This document shows, in pieces, positions 34,201-43,717 of a DNA stretch of 64,000 nucleotides. The stretch's first letter is position 1; every line of letters starts with the position of its first letter. Source of the DNA: AP-15 sp963703745 (GTDB lineage: Bacteria > Pseudomonadota > Alphaproteobacteria > ATCC43930 > CGMCC-115725); contig CAVPFL010000002.1 in NCBI GenBank assembly GCA_963703745.1, forward strand, positions 682,001 through 746,000, read 5' to 3'. The notes beneath the pieces are model-generated. The model worked only from the letters and a program-made list of their open reading frames with translations. It did no database searches and was not told the DNA's origin. Both the position numbers and the translations under genes were made by a program.

Positions 34201-35997
34201 GTGAACGAGCAAGAGTTGGGAGAGCTGCTCGCGGCAGTGAAGGCAGGTCGGGTGTCGCGTCGGGCTTTTGTCTACAGAATGGTGGGTCTCGGTCTCACTG
34301 CACCTTTTGCCAGCCGGCTCTTGGTCCATGCCGGGATGGCGCAAACGTCGTCCCAGTTCGACTACAAGCCGACCAAGGCCGGTGGTGGCGGCGCGCTCAA
34401 AGTGCTGTTCTGGCAGGCCCCAACCTTACTCAATCCGCATTTCGCCGTCGGCACGAAGGACCAGGAGGGCTCGCGCATTTTCTACGAGCCGCTTGCGGCA
34501 TGGGACCCCGACGGCAATTTGGTGCCGGTGCTCGCCGCCGAGATTCCAGAGATCGAAAATGGCGGAGTGGCACCCGACGGTCTGTCGGTGATTTGGAAGC
34601 TCAAGGGGGACGTAGAGTGGCACGACGGCCGGCCGTTCACAGCGGACGACGTGGTATTTAATTGGGAATATGCCGCCGACCCGGCCACGGCGGCCACAAC
34701 GATCGGCAGCTACCAGAATGTGACGGTCGAAAAGATCGACCCGTTGGCCGTGCGGGTGCGCTTTACCAAGCCGACGCCATTCTGGGCTGATGCTTTTGTC
34801 GGCCAATTTGGCATGATCATCCCCAAACATTTGTTCGAGCCTTATAAGGGCGCCAACTCGCGAGCCGCCCCTGAGGACCTCAAACCGGTCGGAACCGGCC
34901 CTTATCGGTTCGTCGAGTTCAGGCCGGGTGACTTGGTCAGGGGCGAGCGCAACCCGTCCTATCATCTGCCGAACCGCCCCTATTTCGACACGATCGAAAT
35001 GAAGGGTGGCGGCGACGCCGTCTCAGCGGCGCGCGCGGTGCTTCAGACTGGCGAGTACGACTATGCGTGGAACTTGCAGGTCGAGGACGAGATCCTGGTA
35101 AGGCTGGAGGGCGGAGCCGGCGCCAGGGGCCGTGTCGAGATCGTCGCCGGCGGGAGCATCGAGCACATCGAACTCAATAGCACCGACCCCTGGACCGAGG
35201 TTGACGGCGAACGCTCGAGCGCCAAGACAAAGCATCCGCTGTTCAGTGATCGCGCCGTCCGGCAGGCCCTCTCGCTGCTCATCGACCGTGCGGCGGTAGA
35301 GGCTCATATCTACGGACGTACCGGGTTAGCGACAGGCAATTTTATAAACAACCCGCCGCGCTTTGTTTCGAAAAATACGCGGTGGGAATTCAATATCGAC
35401 AAGGCGAACCAGGTATTGGACGAGGCCGGGTGGCAGCGCGGGCCGGATGGCATCCGCGCAAAGGACGGCAAGAAGCTGAAGTTGGTCTTCCAGACGTCGA
35501 TCAACGCCCCGCGCCAGAAAACCCAGGCAATTGTCAAGCAGGCGTGTCAGAAGGCGGGCATCGACATGGAGCTGAAATCGGTGACGGCGTCGGTGTACTT
35601 TTCATCAGACGCCGCAAATCCCGATACTTACAGCAAGTTCTACGCCGACATGCAGATGTTCACGACAAACTTGACGGCGCCCGACCCCGGATTCTTTATG
35701 CGCCAGTTTCTCTCTTCGGAAGTAGCGTCCAAAGATAACAAATGGCAGGGCCGTAATATTACCCGTTGGCGGAATGACGACTACGACAAAGCTTTTCATG
35801 CGGCGGAAGGCGAACTCGACCCGGTCAAGCGAGCGGCGCTATTTATCGCAATGAATGACATGGTGGTGGGAGATCCGGTGGTCATCCCGGTCGTGTATCG
35901 CCCCGGCGTCTCGGCGATGTCGCGCCAGCTCCGGGCGACCCTAAGCGGTTGGGACAACGTGTTATGGGACCTGAAAAACTGGTATCGGGAAACGTGA
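34201..35997 (+). CDS. Oligopeptide/dipeptide-type ABC substrate-binding protein 1 (Tat-exported)
   Basis: A 598-aa family-5 solute-binding protein, starting at GTG 34201 with GGGAG upstream. The N-terminus 'VSRRAFVYRMVGLGLTAP' is a twin-arginine signal, cut near 'AGMAQ'. Family segments are 'VEWHDGRPFTADDVVFNWEY', 'MIIPKHLFEPYKGANSRAAP', 'LKPVGTGPYRFVEF' and 'RQALSLLIDRAAVEAHIYG'. It would capture a peptide or similar ligand in the periplasm for the DppB/DppC-like permeases downstream. The tandem gene at 36017 is a close paralogue. Confidence 0.92.
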   Translation: MNEQELGELLAAVKAGRVSRRAFVYRMVGLGLTAPFASRLLVHAGMAQTSSQFDYKPTKAGGGGALKVLFWQAPTLLNPHFAVGTKDQEGSRIFYEPLAAWDPDGNLVPVLAAEIPEIENGGVAPDGLSVIWKLKGDVEWHDGRPFTADDVVFNWEYAADPATAATTIGSYQNVTVEKIDPLAVRVRFTKPTPFWADAFVGQFGMIIPKHLFEPYKGANSRAAPEDLKPVGTGPYRFVEFRPGDLVRGERNPSYHLPNRPYFDTIEMKGGGDAVSAARAVLQTGEYDYAWNLQVEDEILVRLEGGAGARGRVEIVAGGSIEHIELNSTDPWTEVDGERSSAKTKHPLFSDRAVRQALSLLIDRAAVEAHIYGRTGLATGNFINNPPRFVSKNTRWEFNIDKANQVLDEAGWQRGPDGIRAKDGKKLKLVFQTSINAPRQKTQAIVKQACQKAGIDMELKSVTASVYFSSDAANPDTYSKFYADMQMFTTNLTAPDPGFFMRQFLSSEVASKDNKWQGRNITRWRNDDYDKAFHAAEGELDPVKRAALFIAMNDMVVGDPVVIPVVYRPGVSAMSRQLRATLSGWDNVLWDLKNWYRET

Positions 35998-36016
35998 CGG
36001 CACCCACGAGGTTCCT

Positions 36017-37816
36017 ATGACCGAGCATGAGTTGCGCAAGCTGATAGCATCAGTAAAGGCGGGGCGAATGTCGCGCCGCGCCTTTGTGCGGCGGATGCTC
36101 GACATCGGCCTGACCGCACCCTTTGCGACCCAGCTCCTGGCCCACGCCGGCTCGGCGCAGACGGCGCCTCTATCCGACTACAAGCCGACCAAGGCCGGTG
36201 GCGGCGGGACGCTCAAACTGTTGTTCTGGCAGGCCGCGACCTTGCTCAATCCACATTTCGCCGTCGGTGCCAAGGACCAGGAGGGGGCACGGATATTTTA
36301 TGAGCCACTCGCGGCATGGGACCCCGAGGGCAATCTCGTGCCGGTGCTCGCTGCCGAGATCCCCGATATCGAGAACGGCGGGATCGCAGCGGACGGCATG
36401 TCGGTGACCTGGAAGCTCAAAAAGGGGGTAGAATGGCACGATGGCCGACCCTTCACCGCCGACGATGTGGTGTTCAACTGGGAATACGCCTCCGACCCCG
36501 CGACAGCAGCAACAACCATCGGCGACTATCGGGGTGCAACGGTCGAGAAGCTCGATCCGCTAAGCGTGCGCGTTCAATTCGAAAAGCCGACGCCGTTCTG
36601 GGCCCGACTTTTTGTCGCTGCCGGCGGCATGATCATCCCCAAACATTTATTTGAACCCTACAAAGGGGCCAATTCGCGCGCCGCTCCAGGGAACCTAAAG
36701 CCGGTGGGAACCGGCCCGTACCGGTTTGTCGAGTTCACTCCGGGCGATCTGGTCAGGGGAGAGCGCAACCCGTCCTACCATGTAGCCGATCGGCCGTATT
36801 TCGACACGATCGAGATGAAGGGCGGCGGCGATGCCGTATCGGCCGCGCGCGCGGTCATTCAGACCGGCGAATACGATTACGCCTGGAACATGCAGGTCGA
36901 GGACGAGATCCTAGTCAGACTGGAAAATGCCGGCAGTGCCAAAGGTCGCGTTCAGATCGTGCAGAGCAGGGGGATAGAGCACGTCCAGCTCAACTGCAGC
37001 GATCCGTGGACCGAGGTCGACGGCGAGCGCTCGAGCCCCAAGACGAAGCATCCGTTGTTCAGCGATCCCGCCGTCAGACAGGCGCTCGCTCTACTTGTCG
37101 ATCGCGCCTCAGTCGAGGCGCACATTTACGGGCGCACCGGGGTCGCCACCGGAAATTTCCTGAACAATCCCGAGCGTTTTACCTCGAAGAACACGAAATG
37201 GGAGTTCAACGTCGATAAAGCCAACCGGCTACTCGAAGAGGCCGGCTGGAAGCGCGGTTCCGACGGCATTCGCGCCAAGGATGACAGGAAGTTGAAGCTC
37301 GTGTTCCAGACCTCTATCAACGCGCCGCGTCAGAAGACTCAGGCAATTGTAAAGCAGGCCTGCCAGAAGGCGGGTATCGATATGGAGTTGAAGTCGGTTA
37401 CGGCGTCGGTCTATTTCTCGTCCGACGTGGCAAATCCGGACACGGCTCGAAAGTCTTATACAGATATCCAGATGTACACGGTGGGCACGCCTTCGGTGCC
37501 CGATCCGGAACGTTTTATGCAACAGTTCGTGTCTTGGGAGATCGCTTGCAAGGACAATAAATGGCAGGGCAGCAATCCGACGCGATGGCACAATGAAGAA
37601 TACGACACGATGTTTCGGGCGGCCCAAGGCGAGCTCGATCCAGTCAAGCGTGCCGCGCTGTTCATCAAGATGAACGATATGGTTGTGGAGGATGTGGTGG
37701 TCATCCCGGTAGTGAACCGCCGCTGGGTGGCGGCAATGTCAAATAAGCTCAAAGCGACCTTAAGTGGCTGGGACAGCGATTTCTGGAACCTCAAAGACTG
37801 GTATCGCGAGGTATGA
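36017..37816 (+). CDS. Oligopeptide/dipeptide-type ABC substrate-binding protein 2 (Tat-exported)
   Basis: A 599-aa protein with the same architecture as its upstream neighbour, 19 bp away: Tat signal 'MSRRAFVRRMLDIGLTAP', then 'VEWHDGRPFTADDVVFNWEY' and 'RQALALLVDRASVEAHIYG'. Divergence is concentrated in the last ~130 residues, where ligand-contacting loops lie, so the two may differ in ligand. ATG 36017. Confidence 0.92.
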   Translation: MTEHELRKLIASVKAGRMSRRAFVRRMLDIGLTAPFATQLLAHAGSAQTAPLSDYKPTKAGGGGTLKLLFWQAATLLNPHFAVGAKDQEGARIFYEPLAAWDPEGNLVPVLAAEIPDIENGGIAADGMSVTWKLKKGVEWHDGRPFTADDVVFNWEYASDPATAATTIGDYRGATVEKLDPLSVRVQFEKPTPFWARLFVAAGGMIIPKHLFEPYKGANSRAAPGNLKPVGTGPYRFVEFTPGDLVRGERNPSYHVADRPYFDTIEMKGGGDAVSAARAVIQTGEYDYAWNMQVEDEILVRLENAGSAKGRVQIVQSRGIEHVQLNCSDPWTEVDGERSSPKTKHPLFSDPAVRQALALLVDRASVEAHIYGRTGVATGNFLNNPERFTSKNTKWEFNVDKANRLLEEAGWKRGSDGIRAKDDRKLKLVFQTSINAPRQKTQAIVKQACQKAGIDMELKSVTASVYFSSDVANPDTARKSYTDIQMYTVGTPSVPDPERFMQQFVSWEIACKDNKWQGSNPTRWHNEEYDTMFRAAQGELDPVKRAALFIKMNDMVVEDVVVIPVVNRRWVAAMSNKLKATLSGWDSDFWNLKDWYREV

Positions 37817-37872
37817 CCCGCTAAGGCGTTGTATCCGACCGGGAATGGATCTCCAAGTGTCAATAGTTTACT

Positions 37873-37976
37873 CGTCATTCCCGCGAACGCGGGAATCCGG
37901 GACGTCAGGATCCAACTGGTTGCTCCCTGTTCAAGCCAGGGCCAAGTTCGGGACCTCGGCTTTCGCCGAGGTGACG
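37873..37976. repeat. MITE/REP-like element with two perfect hairpins
   Basis: Terminal inverted CGTCA (37873) and TGACG (37976) bound a 104-bp element. Inside are the stems ATTCCCGCG/CGCGGGAAT (37877-37896) and ACCTCGGC/GCCGAGGT (37953-37972). The first resembles the widespread proteobacterial repeat beginning CGTCATTCCCGCG. It sits between the binding-protein and permease genes and could reduce read-through or stabilise the upstream mRNA. Confidence 0.7.
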
Positions 37977-38028
37977 GTAACACTTTGGAAATATTAGTAC
38001 CATTTCGGTCGACCTCGTAGAATAGGTC

Positions 38029-38988
38029 ATGGGTCGCTATCTTCTCCGGCGCTTGTTGATCGCGGTGCCGAGCCTGCTTGGGATCAGCATCGTGCTGTTT
38101 GCCGTGTTGGCGCTCGCCCCTGGCGACCCGTTTGGAGAACTCGCCAGCAACCCGAACGTCCCGCCCGAAGTGGCGGCGGCGTTGCGCACAAAATTCGGGC
38201 TCGATGATCCGATCGCGCTGCGCTACTTGCACTGGCTTTGGGCGATGCTGCACGGCAACTGGGGCTTTTCGTTCGTCAGCCGGATGGATGTCGACACCCT
38301 GATCCTGCAGCGCCTGCCGGCCACCTTGCTGGTGATTGGCTCCTCGCAGGTTGTGGCGCTGCTGATCGCGCTGCCGGTCGGCGTCTTTTCGGCGTTGCGG
38401 CCCTACTCGATATTCGACCAGACCGCCAATCTCTTGGCCTTCGTCGGCTTTTCGTTGCCGACCTTCTTCACCGGTTTGCTGTTCATTCTGCTGTTCAGCA
38501 TCTATCTCGATTGGCTGCCATTCGTCTATCGCACCGACCTCGGCGCGAGCGGCTGGCATTGGTATTGGGAACAGTTCAAGCAGGCGGTGATGCCGGTAAT
38601 GGTGCTCGCCTTGTTGCAGGCGGCGTCCTGGACGCGTTACGTGCGTTCCTCGGTGCTCGAAGTGGTCAGGCTCGACTATGTCACCACTGCCCGTGCAAAG
38701 GGACTCCCCGAGCGCACGGTCGTCGTCAAACACGTCGTGCGCAATGCGTTGATCCCGGTGGTGACCCTGGTTGCCCTGCAGATGCCGGCGTTGTTCGGGG
38801 GCGCAATCGTCACCGAGCAAATCTTTCGCATTCCCGGCATCGGATCCTTGCTGATAAGTTCGATCCTCGCCAACGACACGCCAGTGATTATGGGGGTAAC
38901 GTTCGTGTTCGCCTGCCTGGTGATCTTTTTCAACCTGATTGCCGACCTCCTCTATGGCTGGCTCGACCCTCGCATCGCCTACCGCTAG
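38029..38988 (+). CDS. DppB/OppB-type ABC transporter permease
   Basis: A 319-aa inner-membrane permease with six helices. It begins 'MGRYLLRRLLIAVPSLLGIS', contains 'LALAPGDPFGEL', the family's 'RYVRSSVLEVVRLDYVTTAR' EAA-type loop and 'VTEQIFRIPGIGSLLISSI'. It pairs with the next gene to form the channel. ATG 38029 matches the family N-terminus. Confidence 0.93.
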   Translation: MGRYLLRRLLIAVPSLLGISIVLFAVLALAPGDPFGELASNPNVPPEVAAALRTKFGLDDPIALRYLHWLWAMLHGNWGFSFVSRMDVDTLILQRLPATLLVIGSSQVVALLIALPVGVFSALRPYSIFDQTANLLAFVGFSLPTFFTGLLFILLFSIYLDWLPFVYRTDLGASGWHWYWEQFKQAVMPVMVLALLQAASWTRYVRSSVLEVVRLDYVTTARAKGLPERTVVVKHVVRNALIPVVTLVALQMPALFGGAIVTEQIFRIPGIGSLLISSILANDTPVIMGVTFVFACLVIFFNLIADLLYGWLDPRIAYR

Positions 38989-39886
38989 CACGATGCCGGA
39001 AGGCATCGGCCGGGCATCCCCCACCGGCGAGATATGGCGACGCTTTCGCCGGCATAAGCTGGCCGTTGCGAGCAGCGCCATTCTGACAGTAATGGTGCTC
39101 GCGGTCGCTTTTGGGCCGCTCGTGTGGCAGGTGCCGATCAACGACATCGATTTCGGCGCGCATCTCGAGGGCCCGTCGTGGAATCACCCGTTTGGCACTG
39201 ACGACCTCGGGCAGGATCTACTGGCCCGCATGCTCTACGGCGGCCGCATCTCACTCGCGGTCGGACTCGCCGCCATGCTGGTGGCGGTCTTTGTCGGCAC
39301 GGCCATTGGGGCGGTGGCCGGCATGTCCCGCGGCAGTATCGATGCAGCGTTGATGTGGCTCACCGACCTGTTTCTGTCGCTGCCGCCGCTACCGCTGCTG
39401 TTGCTGATCATTTATCTCTTCCGCGAACCCCTGAAGCAGCTTGTTGGATCCGAGCTCGGCACCTTCATTCTGATCGTTGCGGTGATCGGAGGCTTCCGGT
39501 GGATGCAGGTGGCACGGCTCGTGCGCGCTCAGTTTCTTTCGCTGCGCGAAAAGGAGTTCGTCGAGGCGGCGCGCGCTCTGGGTATGTCGAGCTCACGCTT
39601 GGTGGTGCGGCACATTCTACCGAACTCACTGGGACCCATCATCGTCGCCGGCACGATCGACGTCGCAGCAGCCATCATTGCCGAATCGACCCTGTCGTTT
39701 CTCGGCCTCGGCTTTCCGCCCGACATTCCGACTTGGGGCCGCATTCTGTTCGATGCCAAAGACTATCTCGACATCGCACCGCATTGGGCGTTGTTTGCGG
39801 GCGGGGCGATTTTTCTCGCGGTGCTCTCGATCAATTTTATCGGTGACGGATTGCGCGACGCACTCGATCCCCGCACCGCGGCGTAA
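38954..39886 (+). CDS. DppC/OppC-type ABC transporter permease
   Basis: A 310-aa permease with 'EIWRRFRRHKLAVASSAILT' at the first helix, 'HPFGTDDLGQDLLARMLYGG' and the EAA loop 'EFVEAARALGMSSSRLVVRH', ending 'DGLRDALDPRT'. ATG 38954 lies inside the upstream permease gene; ATG 38993, just after its stop, is an equally possible start that shortens the protein by 13 residues. No dppD/dppF ATPase follows; the next gene is on the other strand. Confidence 0.9.
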   Translation: MAGSTLASPTASTMPEGIGRASPTGEIWRRFRRHKLAVASSAILTVMVLAVAFGPLVWQVPINDIDFGAHLEGPSWNHPFGTDDLGQDLLARMLYGGRISLAVGLAAMLVAVFVGTAIGAVAGMSRGSIDAALMWLTDLFLSLPPLPLLLLIIYLFREPLKQLVGSELGTFILIVAVIGGFRWMQVARLVRAQFLSLREKEFVEAARALGMSSSRLVVRHILPNSLGPIIVAGTIDVAAAIIAESTLSFLGLGFPPDIPTWGRILFDAKDYLDIAPHWALFAGGAIFLAVLSINFIGDGLRDALDPRTAA

Positions 39887-39894
39887 GGGAAATT

Positions 39895-41268
39895 TTAAAG
39901 ACCATGGGAGATGAGAAATCCGTGCCAGCCGGGAAACTCATCTTCGTCGATTTTCTCGCCGTCGCGCAGCCGGCGCATTAAGCTCGAATCGACGTCGAGG
40001 GCGGTACCGCAGGGCAGGGTGAGCCAGCGGATCTCCTCGGGTCCGTCGAGCCGCCGAAAAATCGCCCGATTGAGAATTTCGACTGGAGCGCGTCCGGGCT
40101 CGATCGGCATGGCGTCCCCGACCGCGCACAGCAGGAGAACGTTGGTCGCCAGATCCTGCGGAGATGCGAGGACCGAAGCGACCTCGGCGAGGGACCGAGG
40201 GCCGTCGGCAAGCGTGCCAACGATCGCCCGAGCCGTTGGGTTGTTGTAGGGGTGGAGGCCCGCCGGGGTGGCGGCCGAATAGCGTATTGTAGGGGCGGGG
40301 CGGGCGAGCGCAAAGGTGCTCGCCAAAAGCGCGTCGCAGCGCTGCTCGTCATCCAATAGTCGGTTGGCGCGAGCGAAGACATCGCAGCGGAAGCGCTGAT
40401 CCAGGTAAAAGTCTCGGACCAGCTCGCGCAGATTATCATCGGCTATGGCGCTCACCATCTCGCAGGCGTTCTTGCTGAGCACCAGCGGATCGTGATTTTC
40501 GATCAAAGTCGCAGAACCGACCGGCGTGAGTCCGATCGTTTGCATGGCGGTTCTTACTTCGGTGACGTAAAGCGGCTGCCATGCGCCGGGCATGAACTCA
40601 TGGACGAGATAGGCCGGGGTGTAGTCCTCCGGCCGTTGCTCTAGCTCCCCAACAATAAAGCTCGGCGTTAGCGCCGGTACCTCGACGGCAACAAGTGCGC
40701 GAACGACTTCGAGGGCGGCGGCAACTTGTGTGGCACTGTCGCCGGAAGAGCCGCGGGCCAGTTCGCGCATGAGGCGCTGAAACGGCAGGTCGCGCGCCCA
40801 GCCCGGCATTGCGTTGTAGCTGACATAGACCAGACCGCCGGGTTTGAGCCTTCGATCGAAGAACCGCAGCAGCACGCGCTGGTTAACGGCGTCCACCCAG
40901 GTATAGACGCCGTGCGCGACAATGTAGTCGAAGAGCGGCAGATCGAGATCGAGCGCAGCCGCGAAATCGACACAGTGAAAGCTGACATTCGGGATCGCCG
41001 CCTCGCCTGCGAGGCGCCGCGCATGATCGATGTGCGACGGCATCGCATCGATGGCGTGGAAAGAGCCGCGGGGATGAGTTGCGGCGAGGATGTTGGCGGT
41101 AACCCCTTGGCCGCAGCCGAGGTCGCACCAGGCAAAGCCGGCCTCTCGCTCAGGCGCCCGGACTCCGCCCACCAGGGCGACGTGATCGAGCCAAGCCGGA
41201 GCCAACGGAGGTTTGAAATCGCGCAGATACGGGACGTCGGTCGCATATCCGTGGAGATCGCCGGTCAT
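39895..41268 (-). CDS. SAM-dependent methyltransferase with methyltransferase regulatory domain
   Basis: A 457-aa protein. The N-terminal class I methyltransferase core has 'WCDLGCGQGVTANILAA' (motif I), 'DYIVAHGVYTWVD' and 'LKPGGLVYVSYNAMPG'. A regulatory domain follows from about residue 215 ('DYTPAYLVHEF', 'DNLRELVRDFYLDQRFRCDV'), and the C-terminus resembles a winged-helix segment. This architecture occurs in bacterial proteins of unknown target, often small-molecule or cell-surface modification. ATG 41268 is chosen because the fold begins there; ATG 41304 is an alternative. It starts 155 bp from the divergent cyclase gene. Confidence 0.85.
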   Translation of the reverse strand: MTGDLHGYATDVPYLRDFKPPLAPAWLDHVALVGGVRAPEREAGFAWCDLGCGQGVTANILAATHPRGSFHAIDAMPSHIDHARRLAGEAAIPNVSFHCVDFAAALDLDLPLFDYIVAHGVYTWVDAVNQRVLLRFFDRRLKPGGLVYVSYNAMPGWARDLPFQRLMRELARGSSGDSATQVAAALEVVRALVAVEVPALTPSFIVGELEQRPEDYTPAYLVHEFMPGAWQPLYVTEVRTAMQTIGLTPVGSATLIENHDPLVLSKNACEMVSAIADDNLRELVRDFYLDQRFRCDVFARANRLLDDEQRCDALLASTFALARPAPTIRYSAATPAGLHPYNNPTARAIVGTLADGPRSLAEVASVLASPQDLATNVLLLCAVGDAMPIEPGRAPVEILNRAIFRRLDGPEEIRWLTLPCGTALDVDSSLMRRLRDGEKIDEDEFPGWHGFLISHGL

Positions 41269-41423
41269 CGGTCGTTTCGAGGAGTGAGTGAGCCGTTTTT
41301 TCATTTGCCGAGTTCGGAGGCGCAGTGGAGTGAGACGGATAAGGCAAAGATCGGGAATGAATGCTATATTTAGCATGTCGAAACGTCTCGGTTTCAGTAC
41401 GAGCGCCCCCTGAGGAGGGCCAA

Positions 41424-43319
41424 GTGTCAGACGTCCAGGTCGTCGAACGTAAGCTCGCGGTAATCTTTGCCGCCGACGTTGCTGAATACAGCCGCCTGAT
41501 GGGGCTGGACGAAGTCGGCACCCTGCGCACCCTTCAGGCGTACCGGGCGATCCTCGATAGACTGATCGACGCCCATCACGGTCGTATCTTCAATACCGCC
41601 GGCGACAGCGTGATGGCCGATTTCGCTAGCCCGGTGGATGCGGTCGAGTGTGCCGTCGAGGTCCAGGAGGCGATCGCCAAAGAGAACGCGAACCGCGCCG
41701 CGGGCGAGCAGATGCGCTTTCGCATCGGGGTCCATCTCGGGGACGTCATCGTCGAAGGGGCGAATCTCTTTGGCGACGGGGTCAACATCGCTGCGCGGCT
41801 GGAGGCGCTCGCCGAGCCCGGCGGGATCTGTCTTTCCGGTGCGGTGCGCGATCAGATCGGAACGAGGTTGCCGGTTGCGATCATTCCGCTCGGCGAGCAG
41901 CGGGTCAAGAACATCGCCGAGCCGGTGCGGGCCTTCAAGGTCGGGGGGACGCCATTATCCACTGCGAAGGCTAGACGGAGCCGCACCGGCGTCCTCGCTG
42001 CCGCGGCCGCCGCGGCGATCCTGATTGCGGCGGGCGGCGGTGGATGGTGGCTTTGGTCCGGCCGGCATGCTGGCCCAGAGGTATCGGCGGTTACATCGTC
42101 GACTCAACCATTCTCGGCGCCACGTCTGTCGATTGTCGTGCTGCCCTTTGAAAATCTAAGCAAGGATCCGGACCAGGAATACTTTGCCGACGGAATTACC
42201 GATGACTTGACGACCGACCTCTCGCGCATCCAAGGGAGCCTGGTGATCGCGCGCAACACCGCCTTTAGCTTCAAGGGCAAGCCGGTCGACGCCAAGCAAA
42301 TCGGCCGGGACCTCGGCGTGCGTTACGTCCTTGAAGGGAGCGTCCAGAGGTCGGGCAAGCAGGTGCGCATCAATACACAGCTAATCGATACCGAAACCGG
42401 GGCGCACCTCTGGGCCGAGCGGTTCGATCGTGATGTCGGCGATCTGTTCGCCCTGCAGAACGAGATTACCGCGCGGATCGCCAACGCGCTGCGATTGCAG
42501 CTGTACATCGCCGAGTCCCGTCGTCCAACCGACAATCCCGACGCGATGGATTACATTATGCGCGGCCGCGCTGCGATGAACAATCCGATCTCTCGGGAGA
42601 ACTACGACGAGGCCGAGGGATATTTTACGAAGGCGTTGGCGCTCGATCCGCGTTCAGTCGATGCGGCGGCTTGGCTAGCCGTCGCGCTGACAGTCCGCGT
42701 GACCGATGAGCTCAGCGACGTCCCGGACGCCGATCTGCAGCGCGCGGAACAGTTGGCGGGCCAAGCCCTGGCAGCTGCTCCCGACAACGCGCTGGCACAT
42801 TACGCGAAGGCGCAGGTATTGCGCGCGCAATCGCGCTTTAAGGAGGCCATTCCCGAATACGAGACGGCGATAGCGCTCGATCCCAGCCGGGTGCCGGCCT
42901 ATGCCCATGTCGGATGGTGCAAGTTTCTGACCGGGTCGGTCGATGAAGCGCTTCCATATTTCGAGCGCGCCATCCGCCTGAACCCATCGGGACCTGGGAT
43001 CTCCCCATGGTATGGGCGGATGGGTGTCATTCAGCTTCTCCAATCGCACATCGATGCGGCGGTCGAGTCGCTGGAAAAGGCGAGCGGTGAGAACGCGCGT
43101 CTGCCCTTTGTCCACGCCTATCTCGCCGCCGCCTATGCGCTTAAAGGACATACCGAACGCGCGCAGGCGGAGCTCGCCGAGGCACAAAGGCTGAGCAAAG
43201 CCTATTCGAACCTCGCTAACGTCGAGAAATCGAGCTGGTTCGACAATCCCAAGATCCGTGCCTTGGCCGAAGCCACCTATTTCCCCGGGCTGCGTAAGGC
43301 TGGTCTGCCCGAAAAATGA
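41424..43319 (+). CDS. Adenylate/guanylate cyclase with membrane helix, TolB-like and TPR domains
   Basis: A 631-aa protein starting at GTG 41424 with GAGGAGGG upstream. Order: class III cyclase domain (residues ~7-175; 'VIFAADVAEYSRLMG', 'NTAGDSVMADF', 'GDGVNIAARLEAL'), a transmembrane helix at ~190-212 ('AAAAILIAAGGGGWWLW'), a TolB-like module ('SIVVLPFENLSKDPDQEYF', 'LGVRYVLEGSVQR') and five or more TPR-like repeats. The cyclase would be cytoplasmic and the TolB/TPR part periplasmic, so it can convert an envelope signal into cAMP/cGMP. Its stop overlaps the next start (ATGA), coupling it to a secreted Cys-rich protein. Confidence 0.92.
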   Translation: MSDVQVVERKLAVIFAADVAEYSRLMGLDEVGTLRTLQAYRAILDRLIDAHHGRIFNTAGDSVMADFASPVDAVECAVEVQEAIAKENANRAAGEQMRFRIGVHLGDVIVEGANLFGDGVNIAARLEALAEPGGICLSGAVRDQIGTRLPVAIIPLGEQRVKNIAEPVRAFKVGGTPLSTAKARRSRTGVLAAAAAAAILIAAGGGGWWLWSGRHAGPEVSAVTSSTQPFSAPRLSIVVLPFENLSKDPDQEYFADGITDDLTTDLSRIQGSLVIARNTAFSFKGKPVDAKQIGRDLGVRYVLEGSVQRSGKQVRINTQLIDTETGAHLWAERFDRDVGDLFALQNEITARIANALRLQLYIAESRRPTDNPDAMDYIMRGRAAMNNPISRENYDEAEGYFTKALALDPRSVDAAAWLAVALTVRVTDELSDVPDADLQRAEQLAGQALAAAPDNALAHYAKAQVLRAQSRFKEAIPEYETAIALDPSRVPAYAHVGWCKFLTGSVDEALPYFERAIRLNPSGPGISPWYGRMGVIQLLQSHIDAAVESLEKASGENARLPFVHAYLAAAYALKGHTERAQAELAEAQRLSKAYSNLANVEKSSWFDNPKIRALAEATYFPGLRKAGLPEK

Positions 43320-43717
43320 CGCCTCGGCAGACCAAGGGCGGCGGGATCGGCAAGGTCGCGAGATTGGGCTTAGCATGCATGCCGTTGCTGGCGCCTGGGG
43401 TTGTGATGGCGCAGGAGGGTGCCGTCCGTCAGGCATGCGGAACGGACATCAAGCAGATGTGCGCCGAAGTTAAGCCGGGCGAGAGCCGGCTCAAGGAGTG
43501 CGTCAAGGAACATTTCGGCCAGCTCTCCGCGATCTGCCAGACCGCGCTGATCGGTACCGTGACGATAACCAAGTCCTGCAAAGCGGACGCCCAACAAAAA
43601 TGCCCAAGCATTCAACCCGGCGGCGGGCGTATCCAGACCTGCATGAAGGACCACTTCACGGAATTGACCGAGCGCTGCAAGAACGCGTTGCTGCTCGCCA
43701 AGCTCCAGCAGCAATAG
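43316..43717 (+). CDS. Secreted cysteine-rich repeat protein coupled to the cyclase
   Basis: A 133-aa protein. A signal peptide spans residues ~14-32 ('LGLACMPLLAPGVVMAQ'). The mature part has two similar Cys-rich repeats: 'CGTDIKQMCAEVKPGESRLK' ... 'FGQLSAICQTAL' and 'CKADAQQKCPSIQPGGGRIQ' ... 'FTELTERCKNAL', each with four Cys in a Cx7Cx11-12Cx10-11C layout, as in Golgi-apparatus-protein-1-type repeats. The ATGA overlap with the cyclase implies linked synthesis. I infer that it may be a periplasmic partner or ligand sensor of the cyclase. Confidence 0.8.
   Translation: MTPRQTKGGGIGKVARLGLACMPLLAPGVVMAQEGAVRQACGTDIKQMCAEVKPGESRLKECVKEHFGQLSAICQTALIGTVTITKSCKADAQQKCPSIQPGGGRIQTCMKDHFTELTERCKNALLLAKLQQQ

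Noticed and set aside
37456..39147. 563-codon minus-strand open frame across the ABC transporter region
   Set aside because: It is antisense to the second binding protein, the repeat element and both permeases, is low in complexity and has no recognisable domain.
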